Shown here one piece after another: positions 1-11,600 of a stretch of DNA of 64,000 nt. Source of the DNA: Chamaecrista fasciculata. Its lineage: Eukaryota; Streptophyta; Magnoliopsida; Fabales; Fabaceae. Location: the NCBI GenBank assembly GCA_003254925.1, contig QANZ01014541.1, positions 62,001 to 126,000 on the forward strand. Reading direction: 5' to 3'. The translations under genes and the position numbers were made by a program. Within the stretch, counting starts at the first letter, position 1, and every line of letters starts with the position of its first letter. Under the pieces are notes generated by a model. It was not told the DNA's origin and did no database searches. It was given only the letters and a program-made list of their open reading frames with translations.

Positions 1-1903
1 GGCTATGCTCGACTACAAAAGGGCTACCGATGTTATTGTCCAGCAACTCAAAGGTGTTTCACCTCTCCTGATGTGACCTTCTTTGAGTCTACTCCATTCT
101 TCGAGTCACCTGTGTCTTCTAGTCCTCCTGTGACTGAAGTCCTTCCTGTTCTCCCAGAACCTTCACCACAGGTCCTCCTTCTGACTCACAACCTTTGTTG
201 GCTCCACTCGCTGCTCCGATCCAACCTCCACCAGAAAGTCCTCCGATTGCCAGTCATAAAGGTATTCGTTCCACTCGTAACCCTCATCCTGTTTATAATT
301 TCCTGAGCTATCATCGTTTGTCTACTCCATATTATGCCTTTGTGTCTTCTTTGGACTCTGTTTCTATTCCTAAGACTACAGATGAAGCTCTTGCACATCC
401 TGGGTGGAGGCAAGCCATGCTTGATGAGATGTCTGCTTTACATTCCAATGGTACATGGGACTTGGTTTCTCTTCCTCCTGGAAAGTCTCCGGTTGGTTGT
501 CGGTGGGTCTATGCAGTCAAAGTTGGTCCAAATGGAAAGGTTGAACGACTCAAAGCTCGTTTGGTAGCCAAGGGATACACCCAAATCTTTGGCTTGGACT
601 ATGGTGATACTTTCTCTCCAGTTGCCAAAATTGCTTCGGTTCGTGTCTTCTTATCAATTGCGGCTATTCGTCACTGGCCACTTTATCAACTTGACATTAA
701 GAATGCCTTCCTTCATGGTGAACTAGAAGAAGAAGTCTATGGAGCAACCACCTGGATTTGTTGCTCAGGGGGAGTATGGGAAAGTATGCCGACTTCGTCG
801 CTCTCTTTACGGTCTCAAACAATCCCCAAGAGCTTGGTTTGGCCGATTCAGTATTGTAATTCAAGATTTTGGGATGACTCGCAGTGAGGCGGATCACACT
901 GTCTTCTTTCGCCATACTGCAAATGGCAAGTGCATTTACATGGTCGTATATGTGGATGACATTGTTATCACAGGCGATGACGATGAAGGTATTGCCCAAC
1001 TCAAACAACATCTGTGTAACCACTTCCAAACTAAAGATTTGGGAAAGCTCAAGTATTTTCTGGGAATTGAGGTTACCCAATCAAGTACTGGTGTGGCCAT
1101 TTCACAACGGAAGTATGCACTTGACTTGTTAGAAGAGGCTGGCATGATGAATTGCAAACCAATTGAAACTCCAATGGATCCGAATGTTAGACTCTATCCA
1201 GGACAGGGGGAGCTGATAAACAATCCTGAAAGATATCGAAGACTTGTGGGAAAACTGAATTATCTCACTATCACTCGTCCAGACATATCGTTTGCTGTGA
1301 GTGTAGTCAGTCAGTTTCTACAATCACCATGTGATAGTCATTGGGATGCAGTTGTTCGGATTCTTCGCGACATTAAAGGAGCGCCAGGACAGGGATTATT
1401 ATATGAAAATAAAGGAAACTCCCAAATTGTTGGCTTTTCAGATGCTGATTGGGCTGGTTCACCAGATGATAGGCGATCCACATCTGGATATTGCGTTTTA
1501 ATTGGGGGTAACCTAGTCTCTTGGAAAAGTAAGAAACAAAATGTGGTTGCAAGGTCTAGTGCAGAAGCTGAGTATCGGGCTATGGCTTTAGCAACTTGTG
1601 AATTAGTATGGTTGAAACAACTTCTTCAAGAGATGAAATTTGGAGACAAACAAAATGGAGCTGGTATGTGATAACCAAGCAGCTATGCACATTGCCTCAA
1701 ATCCAGTGTTTCATGAAAGGACCAAACACATTGAAATTGATTGTCACTTTATTAGAGAGAAGATTCAGTCCGGATGCCTTGCTACTCGGTTTGTTAATTC
1801 AAATGATCAGCTGTTCTCACTAAATCTCTCAGAGGTCCTCGAATTAAATATCTATGTGGCAAGCTTGGCGCCTATGACATATATGCTCTAGCTTGAGGGG
1901 GAG
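1..1903 (+). pseudogene. Ty1-copia pol remnant (integrase tail, reverse transcriptase, RNase H)
   Basis: The 3' half of a copia polyprotein enters from the left edge. Positions 1-175 encode the integrase tail (GYARLQKGYRCYCP, then DVTFFESTPFF). Reverse transcriptase follows, with [26 protein letters not shown] near 500-575, [18 protein letters not shown] near 690-740, [13 protein letters not shown] near 805-845 and the catalytic box YVDDIVITGDD near 949-981. RNase H shows SDADWAGSPDDRRSTSGY near 1438-1490 and ARSSAEAEYRAMA near 1550-1590. The frame changes near 176, near 738 and near 1650, and a small deletion near 1815 removes part of the ADIFTK-type tail, so it cannot make an intact protein. 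A purine-rich tract (TTGAGGGGGAG, 1893-1903) and an LTR follow at once. The domain calls are firm; I do not assign a lineage. Confidence 0.93.
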
Positions 1904-2100
1904 TGTTGTGAATATTTGTATTAATTAGGATATCAATTAGGAATTGATTGGATAGCAATTAGGGATTGATTGTAGCTGAATATTTATTCTCATTTATCTT
2001 GTTTCCTGGAATAGATTGAAAACTCTTGTATAAATACCCTATCATTTTCATGAATAAAACAACACAATTTCTCTCACTTATCACTAACATATCAAATTCA
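1904..2100 (+). repeat. 3' LTR of the left-edge copia element
   Basis: It starts TGTTGTGAATATT directly after the polypurine tract and ends near ATCAAATTCA. It contains a TATA-like CTTGTATAAATACC near 2024-2037 and a polyadenylation-like ATGAATAAAAC. The start is firm because of the tract. The end is inferred from TG...CA and from antisense copia coding sequence beginning at about 2101. The 5' partner lies outside the window. Confidence 0.7.
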
Positions 2101-2480
2101 AACAACTGCATTCCAAAGATTATCACATGGTGATTGTAGAAACTGCTGACTACACTCCAAGCTAACAATACATCAGGATGAGTGATAGTGAGGTAATTAA
2201 GTTTTCCCACAAGTCTTCAATATCTTTCAAGGCTATTTATCAGCTCCCCCTGAGCAACAAAACTAGGTGATTGCCCCATATAGATCTCCTTCTCCAGCTC
2301 AACATGAAGGAAGGCATTCTTAATATCAAGCTAATAAAGTTGCCAATGATGAATAGTAGTCGCAATCAATAAGAAGACACAAACTGAAGCAATTTTGGAT
2401 ATTGGAAAGAATATATCACCATAGTCCAAGCCAAAGATCTAAGTATATCCCTTGGCCACCAAATGAGCTTTGCGTCATTC
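2101..2480 (-). pseudogene. Antisense copia reverse transcriptase fragment
   Basis: Read on the minus strand this resembles the neighbouring plus-strand element. GKLNYLTITHPDV (about 2170-2210) matches GKLNYLTITRPDI of the first element, and VIIFGMQLF near 2105-2130 matches its HWDAV region. Further right are antisense matches to the [19 protein letters not shown] and FGLDYG-type parts of reverse transcriptase, with stops and shifts. It abuts the LTR at 2100, so the left element probably inserted into this older antisense relative. Confidence 0.75.
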
Positions 2481-2559
2481 TAAGCTTTTCAGAAAGTGCC
2501 AAATGGTAATACGATAAAGAGTTTAATTAAGGATTTAGATGTAGATAAAGGGGGGTCAT

Positions 2560-4860
2560 GAGCAACATTAATTTGATTTCTAGGGAGTGAAAATTTAGTG
2601 CAGAGTTATGTACTAATGAAGCCACTAATGGGCCTTTTCTTGAAGGGTTAGATTGGTCTACTTTAGAGAGTGCTAAGGTTAATAGATTAGAAAGACCTTT
2701 TGAAGAAGATGAAGTAATGAATGCAATTTGGATGATGGATAAAGAGAAAGCCCCGAAGTCCTTATGGTTTCAATATGCTTTTTTTTTTTTTCATACTAGT
2801 TGCCTTTCTATAAAGGAGGTTTTGATTAGAGTTGTTATGAATTCATTTGCAATGGTAGGGTCACTACTAGCATGAATTCAATTTCCATCTCTCTTGCTCC
2901 TTAAAAAGGCCAGCATCTTAAGGAGTGTGACTTTAGACCAATCAACTCGGGTTCTAGTGTCTACAAGATAATTACAAAGATGCTCTCTTTGAGGTTAGGG
3001 GAGGTTATTGGGGAAATCATTTTCAAAAACCAAAGTGATTTTGTCAAATGTAGGCGAACTCTTGATGCTTGATTGGTAGCTAATAACTAATGAGAAAATA
3101 TAACACATTAAGCAGCAGAATAGGGATATGGTTTTTAATTTTTATTATGAAAAAGCTTATGATAGAGTTCATTGGAGGTTCTTAGACAAAATCCTTTGTC
3201 ATAAGGGTTTTGAGGTTAGATGGAGAAGTCGGTTTCAACGTTGCCTATCTTTGGTTCTTTTTTTATATCATTGCTAATTGTGAGCCAAAAGAATTGTTTT
3301 GAGGCTATCAAGGAGTTAGGAAACAAGATCCTCTCTATCCTCTTTTGTTTACTCTTGTTGTTGATGTCCTAAGACATATTCTGTGAAGGAGTTGTGAGAG
3401 AGGGTTGCTGCGAGATGTGACAATCAAGGGGTGGAGGAAGAAGATATAGAGGCTTCTCATTTATTATTTGTAGATGATACCCCACTCTTCCTTCCATATG
3501 GTAAGTCAATTTTTCAAAATGCACTTTCCTTGTTTCAAGTTGAGGTTGTCTTTAGGCTTCGTATCAATCTCTCCACAAATGTGGGTTTGCTAGGAATAAA
3601 TGTAGAGGATTGATTTGTGAGTGATCTCAATTAAATGATAGGTTATGATGTCCTCTAATATTCCCTTACTTATCCTTTCCTTTGGCACACTAAGTGGTTT
3701 AGTCTTTTCGGGACCTTGTGGTTCAAGGGATTTCGAAACAATTCGAGAGTCAGAAAGAGGGCTTATTTCTCATTAAAGGGGAGAGTTACCTAAATAAAAG
3801 CTTCTTTGTCTAGTATCCCTCTTCGTTTCCATTCTTTGTTTAACGTTCCAATTGCAATGGGAAGTATGATTTGAAGACATATGGATCTATTCTGGTCTAG
3901 GGCTTGAGAAACCAAAAAGGACCATTTGGTGAGTTGGGAGGGCTGTTGTAGATTGAAAAAGGATGGTGGCTTGGGTCTTGGTTAGCTGGTGTCTAAAATC
4001 ATTTCGTTTGTGGCTAAATGGCTTTGGTGTTTTCCGTTGAAGCCTACTTCTATAGGGAAATCAAAATCAAATAGGTAGTCAACAATATGTTGAAATTCTA
4101 ATTCTAGGACAAGTGCTATTGATGAAAGCCCTTGGAAGTTTACCTCACAAGTATATCATTCCTTTGTTTCGATATTTAGTTTTCATGACAGGGATGGCTC
4201 CCAATTTCATTTTTTGGGAAGACCATTCATTGGATAGGTTATTACTCTTTCTGTGAGCTCCTTTCCCATCTTCAAAATTTATCTTCTTCGCATCCTGCTG
4301 CTATTTCTGAGTTTTTGGAAAAACTTGGAGGTCAGTCTTCTTAGAGCTTTCACTTTTCTAGGAATCTTAATCCTAGGCTTTTCGACGATCATGTTGCTCT
4401 TCTGATGGAGATTCTTGCTCCTTTTCACCCCTCTCCAGGTTCCTATTGCTCTTTTTTTTTTTTTTATATTTGATGCAGATTAGAATCTGTCTTTTCCTTT
4501 TCCAAATCCTTTTGGAAAACTAAGACATCTTCTAATGTGAAGGCTTTTGTTTGTACAGAGGTACTCAATAGAAGTAATACTAACGATTTGCTTGAAGACT
4601 CTACCACCTTATGTGTATGATGTGTTTTAGAGGCTCAAAGACCAATAGTCATTTCTTTCTGCAGTTTGAGTTGGCAAGGAATAATTGGAATATACTGCTT
4701 GGTATTTTTTTAATTAATTCTAGGTTTTCCCTTTTGATTTAGGTGGCCTTTTATCAATTAAGTTTGCAAGCTTTGGGGGGAGAAGGAGCAGAAGATTGAA
4801 GATTCTTAGGTCATGTACAGTCATTGCTAGAGTGAGTGGTGGACTTCATTGAAGTAGAAG
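2560..4860 (+). pseudogene. L1-type LINE (non-LTR retrotransposon) ORF2 remnant
   Basis: Broken frames carry the order of landmarks seen in plant L1 reverse transcriptases: RPFEEDEVMNAIWMMDKEKAP near 2690-2755, FYYEKAYDRVHWRFLDKIL near 3141-3195, a PLYPLLFTLVVDVL segment near 3330-3375, and the catalytic-box region ASHLLFVDDTPLFLP (3452-3496, FVDD in place of the usual FADD). A degenerate zinc-finger/RNase-type tail follows (TNSHFFLQFELARNNWNILLG near 4645-4705). Stops and frameshifts occur throughout, including poly-T runs at 2780 and 4452. It lies in or beyond what is probably intron 5 of the minus-strand myotubularin gene. Its ends are approximate. Confidence 0.82.
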
Positions 4861-5656
4861 GCTAAAGGTTTTAACAATTTCCTCTTAACTCATCTTCGAT
4901 GGAAAAGGAGTATCTTTTTGTCCTCCTTATGGATATCCTAATGGTTTCCTGAGAGAAATATCCCCTTAAGGATCTCCAAAGGCATATGAAAGCTTTGTTT
5001 GAGTGTTTTTCCTTATTCCTCTTGATCATGGAGGACCTCTTATTCTCTAAACTTGTAATCTCCTCCCTTTCTTCTCTCCTAATAAAATTTCTTCTTTTAT
5101 CACACCAAGTTCTTGCCAAAACTCCAAACAATCTCTCCTAAATAATAGTGTCTGCCTTAAATGCAAATTGTCAATAGTGCATAGACCAGTTGTAGTAACA
5201 ACTGACAAGGGCTCCAAAATGCCACTACACATAGCATTAAACATTCTACATTGAATTCCATTGCATTTAATGTCAAAGTATATTTCAGAATTGCAGCAAT
5301 ATAGTAATTAGTAGAAACGCTAAACCCAAAATGAAAATATAACTCATGCTATCTTTATAATCATCTGAAGTCCAACAATATATTTTCTTTCCCCTCAACT
5401 ATTTTGTAATTTCTTCTCTTACAGCAATTTCTTCCCCTATTAAAAATTCAAAATAATAATATACACCAAACAATTATACCATAAATATGAATGTAAAGTA
5501 GACTGCACATTTGGCAATCAAGTAACTAAAGAAAAATAAGAACAATCATCAGAAAGCCAGCAGTGATATATTATGTTGACAGGCAAGGCTGTAGAGCCTT
5601 CCATTGACAAGGAGTCAATGAAAAGAAAATATATATATATATATTCAAGAGCTTAC
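4861..5656. other. Non-coding, probably intron of the myotubularin gene
   Basis: No convincing gene or element. It lies directly downstream (minus strand) of myotubularin exon 5, whose donor is at 5651-5656, so it is probably intron. A short (AT)n run sits at about 5629-5644. The small open frames on the minus strand show no family signature. Confidence 0.5.
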
Positions 5657-8600
5657 CAATGACTTGGAGCAATCTTTGTGGTGCTCTGTCAGACTGACGA
5701 GTAGACAACTGGGCCTTTATAGCCTACATTATATAACAACAGATAATAAGTATGATGCACAAACAGATTTTATGGGTTTATAATAAATGTATGTAATCAT
5801 TCACACTTGTTGCCAAAAAAATATTAGCTCATGGTATTGGTTTGAAGGTCAAAAATCAAAACAAAATGAAATTTAAATATTAAATTCCAATTTCTCCTGT
5901 ATCAGTCAAGTTAAATAATATTTTGTAATAATGAGAATGTCTTACTGGAGTACTCGTGAATGGTGATACTCAGGACTATTAGTAACAAGAGAAGAGTAAT
6001 TATACCCCAGCAGAAAAAATTCTAGCTCATAGGTCAAGAAAGTAGAATGATGCAAATAAGGATAGGGCACCCTGTTACAGACGGTCAAGCACTGCAACAA
6101 GGCTTAAAGTAAAAGTGATGAAAAATATTTCAAATAACTGAAAAAACAGCACTATAGAACATCTCCCTTCCTTTCTTCAGCCAAATAATTGAGCCATATA
6201 AGGAAAACAACTATAAATCTATCCAATTTCTCACCATAGACCATTAACAACTTATTCCACAAAAAAGTCACCACTAGGCAATGCAGAAAGAAGTGACTTC
6301 AAATTTCATCCCTATTCATGCACATCAAAAACATTTCACAAACCACTTCAACTAAAAGCCTTAAGCTTTTATGTTCCTTGGACCTTGACTTGTTTTATTA
6401 ATATCACTAACACCCCTTCTCCAACAAAAGCTCATCATGCCAGAAATATGTACAAATATGCATCATGTGAGATCTTGTAGTTTGAAAGTTTAAATTTGGG
6501 GGTTTAGAAAAGCTTTAGACTAGTTAATAGGTTAGATTAAGGGTATTACGTTAAAAATTTTTAGAAATTAGAAACTTGGTAGTTTAGAACTATAGAAGTC
6601 ATATTAACCTAGAAACATTTTTTTTAGCTTGTGCTAAAAATTTGAGAACAAACGGAGCTAAACTTTTTATCTGGATTCTACTCTATTAGGGATTGTACTT
6701 AATTAGTCATGTAATCAATTAGTCTGATTTCTAGGGATTAGATTATAGCTAGTATCAAGGGATTTCCATTCCAAATATAAAACCCTAATCTTGTATGTAT
6801 AGTCATCTTTTGTGAATAATAAACACGTCAAAATATTTCAGAATTTCATTCTCATTACATGGTATCAGAGCTTGTGTAGGAGTATTCATCTTTGTGTGCT
6901 TCGGTCCAATGCAGTGTTGCACATTTAGGGTTTTGGTTGGTCCACTTTCAAAAGTGGTCGTTTATGTCACCGTTGGACTAGGAAGATTCAGAGGGTTTTA
7001 ATCGGCCGTTACTCGATGTCCGTTGGTCAACGGCTGCGCGCGTGAGTGTCATGTGCCTCTTTAAGTTTTTCGCATTCGCTGGCGCGTGGGGCCATGTGCC
7101 ACCTTCCCAGCTACTAAACGACTTCGTCGTCCCTATTTTTGGTTCACCGGCCTCCGTCTTGACAATATCTAGTGGTACTTTTGTGCTTTGGTACTGGGTC
7201 CTTGGTGTTCCAGTACATTTGGTGGCTCAAGTTGGTGGTCCTCGTTTTTGTGCCTGCAACCTTGTTAGTTTTGGTCTGCTCAGCAATGTTTCATGCCTTT
7301 CTCGTGTTGGCTGAAGGTTGCTTTCTGACTTTGGCTTTCGTTGGTGGTAGTTGGAGACACTATTTTCCTAATTTTTGGCTTTTGGGGAGACATTCTGGTC
7401 TCATTGTCAGTTAGGTCACCCTTCTTTATCCTCTCTTAAAAATTTTTTTCCTTAGTTTAATCATTTATCGATATACTTTAGATAGTGAATTGCGTCAGTT
7501 TGCTAAACATAACCGTCTTCCATTTGCCTCTAAAGTTAACAAACGAGCTAAACCTCCATTCGAGTTAGTCAATTCTGAAGTGTGGGGCCCTTGTTCTGTT
7601 GTTTCTAAGCTAGGTTTCAAATACTTTGTCACGTTTGTTGATGACTAGTCTCGTATAACCTGGTTATATTTCATGAAAAATCGCTCTGAGGTGTTCCGCT
7701 TATATTTCACGATATGGAAATTGTAAGCACAAGATGGGCCTGCTATTACTGGACAAAGGCCCACCTCAATGAATGAGAAAATCATACATGGGTGTGAGGG
7801 ATGTAATTGTTCTATAAGGTATTTATAGGGGGTTTTGAACGAGAGAAAAGTAAGGAAAAATCAGGGAAATGGTTTGTAGAGAGTCTAGCCTCTCGAAAGC
7901 TACCTTCGGTTTACCGTTATTTGTAAGTGTTTTGTTCTGTATTTCTGTTGTTCAGTGAGATTAATACAATTTTTATTGATAAATTATACCATAAAGCAAT
8001 GGGTTCTAATAACAAATAAATGTAAAATACAGTAAGAAAAGAGGCTTCCACTCATCAAAACACAACATATATAGTTTGAATAACAGAAAAATAACCACAA
8101 AGTTGTGCCATAGTTTGCAAGTTTAAGAACTTACTATCTTGCTAAACTTCTCGATCGTCGCTAGTGGTATTGTTCCTAGGCCAATGACATTTGTGGTTTG
8201 CTCACTCTTGAAAATGTGAAAGAAAAAATCAGAAAGTATACTAAATACAGTACTCATTTCGAGGTTGAATGCTCAAATTAGTGCTACATCTATGTCCTTG
8301 ATTTTATTTTGGTCGAAGATGTTTTTTAAGTTTCAATCTAGTCCTATAAGTATGCAACTTGTTTCAAATTAACCTTGATGTTAGGTTCCGTTAATTTTTT
8401 CGTTAAATGATGATGTGGCACTCTAATGTATCATTTTCTCTCCCCTAGTTGGCCCTCTCCTCACCTAAGAATCCCACATATCTCTCTCCTATATGTGGAT
8501 CACCTAGGAGAGAGAGAAACAAGGAGAGAGAAAATGCCACATCAAAGTGCCACATCGTCATTTAATGGAAAAATCAATGAAACTTAACATCAAGTCCAAT

Positions 8601-11600
8601 TTGAAACAAGTTGCATACATATAAGACAAATTTGAAACTTCTGAAACATTTGGGACCAAAATGAAATTAAGGGCATAGATATAGGACCAATTTGAACATT
8701 TGACCTTATTTAGATGTATACGCACGTATATGGTTTTTCATATATGGACACAAACAAAATAAGTATCACAATAATGGCACACAAATCAGCCACAAAAAAA
8801 GTATCCCATAATCTAAATTTCTTGAGTCATTGACCTAATTAAATTTTAACAAAATTTCAGATTGCTTGCTGCTAGCAGAAAGGATACAGAAAGACTCAAT
8901 TGTGTTCAACCAACAAAATAAATCAAATCTTAAATTCATCATAGCTTAAGTGGCATACAAGACAAGAAAAACAGTAAAGCTATCATACCTCACTCTGTTC
9001 CACTTAGGAAACAATTTTTTGCTACGAAGGAAATGGTCAATGTCAACAAACTCTTGGTTTAATGTGAAAATAGGGTGCATTTGGTACACTTTGATCTTAT
9101 ACCCACCATCTTGTATGCTATGGTATCTTGAATAACGAATGTTTGGTAACGCTATGATATCGTCGTCATACATCAACATCCAAGATAACACCCTGATATC
9201 ATATCATAGCAAAAAGGGCGTGATCTGATAACAATACAAAAACTATGTGATCTCAAATCACAAGGTTGGAAAGGGGATTTTTTAATAGAAGTTCCAATTT
9301 TACACTTTTTTGTTGATAATTTAACTATTAGTTTTGATTTTTTATAATTTAATTATAGGTCTAGTCTTTGTTTTTGTTAATTTTATGTTTTTATTTAGAA
9401 CAATTTGTTGATGATATTTTATTTAGACAATTTTCATATTAAAATTATTCTTTATTATATTATTATAATTTAATTATTTATTAGTATTATAAAATAATAT
9501 TTTTTTAGTATAGAAATATAAATGAATATAACTTTTAAAAAAATATTTACATATTTATTTCAGAAATATCTATATATGTTTTTAAGATGTAAATAGGGGT
9601 AAATATGGAAGTTTAAAGGAGATGTGATGTTATTCAATAAGAAAATATCAAACATATGCATCTTACATCTCTGATATACAAGATATCTACCATTGTTATA
9701 CCAAACATTGATATTGTAAATACCATGTATTTTATACTATAGCATCACATACCACGACATATGAGATATTATGACATTTAAGATCATAGTGTACCAAACA
9801 CACCCATATGAGTCATATAGTTCTATTGTTTTACTCTTCATATTTTTTTAACTTATTTTAGCTGAGTCAGTAACATTATTATCAATTTATCATCAAGGTT
9901 GTCAAGATCTCAATCTAAATCTTAAGATCTTATGACATTATAGTATTATTTTATATATAATAATGGAAGTATTATGCATTTATGTTACATATAGTTTAGT
10001 AGTTATGTTTCTTTAGAAGTAAGAATTCTAACTCCAAAATATTCACCTTTTCCCATTTTGTGTGGTCAAATTGTACTTTCCTCTGCCGATAACGGCATTC
10101 TGAAGTGTAGTTCAGTTTATTTTGAAATCCTCTCATTTCCTAACATATACTCACCCTTATATCATGTAGCTCGACAACTTTCTGACCTGCCAGTCCTAAC
10201 TCATAAGTCAAAACTTAACTAAACAACCACAGGTGCAGGCCACCGTCTTTTCAACCATAAATGTGAATATCACATCATCATACTCCCTCCTTTCCCTCCT
10301 TTGTATAGTCAATCAAATGTCAAGTTACAGCCAATAGAAAATCAGAAATTAACAATTCCTACATCATGGTGCCTTATCAAAATGTAGATGTCAAACACAG
10401 GAAATATATTATTTACAAGACCTAGACATCATTATTCTCCCTCCTTCGCATATTCAGTTAAATGTCTACGTTATGGCCAATAACAAGTAAAGAATTCAGG
10501 ATTGCTACATCATGGTGCCTTGTCAAAATTTAGATCTCTAACACAAGAAATATTACATGAAAGACTCACCACAAATAGAAGACGGAAATTTGTTACCGTT
10601 AGAGTCCCCACATCATTGTTATTAACAAGAACAACACCATGTTCCTGAAAGCAAACACGTGTACAGATGTATCAGATTAATCTCTGTGAAAAGATAAAAC
10701 CACAATAAAGGCTGATAAAACTTTAAGAACTTGAATGTCAATAGCTTTAAGTTAGCAAAAGTCCACAATAGAGAGTAAATTGCCAAAGCATCGGTTTTCC
10801 TTGGGTATACTTTCATCCCAATTCTTAAAAGGCAGGACTTCTTTCAGATTTTGATGCTCCATTTTTCTTTTTTGATAAATTTATATTTTCTTTTCATTTT
10901 TCAAATACCTAAATCCTTCTGCATTTATTTTTTCTTCAATTCCCTTCCTATGTGTTGCAGTTCTCAAGTAGCATCCCATATACTCATCATACACCCCGGA
11001 ACTTCTAAGTAATTGACTATGTAAATGAGATATAAAGCACACCACTAACACACATCTATAGAGGAAATTTTCTCTTTAAAGCAAGAAAGTTCAATTCATA
11101 GTAAACCCATGGAAAATTTCCAAATTACAAAAAAAACAGGAATTAAGAATATATTGCAAACTAAGAATGTACATTTACTAACGTAAATACTAAATTCTTT
11201 TCTGATATTGCTAAAGTCCCAATAAGACATCCATGAAGTCTGAACACTCCTTCACCTGCCTAAATGGATCCATGGCTTATTATCCTTCTTCCACTTTAAA
11301 GACAACCATTGTTTAATTTACTTCATTATTTGTTATTTTTTTGTTTAAAAAATAAGCTTTTACAATCCATTAGGAATAGTATTCTTCATAGAAAGAAAAT
11401 ATATTAGATGGGAAAGAGAGAAATGAGAGAAAAGACAAATCAAAAGAGAGCAAGGACCCTTTAATGTACAGCACATGCTTGAAAAAAAGGAAAGTTACGC
11501 ATTAAATTACTTTTTAGTAATATTCACTGGCAGTATTACATATTACAGAATGCACTACGACATCTTATAATTGAGGTAAATATCTATATTCTGATTGGCA

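Noticed and set aside
7042..7414. Open frames of 80-90 codons in the GC-richer stretch
   Set aside because: They lie in the leader of a dead copia element and show no domain.
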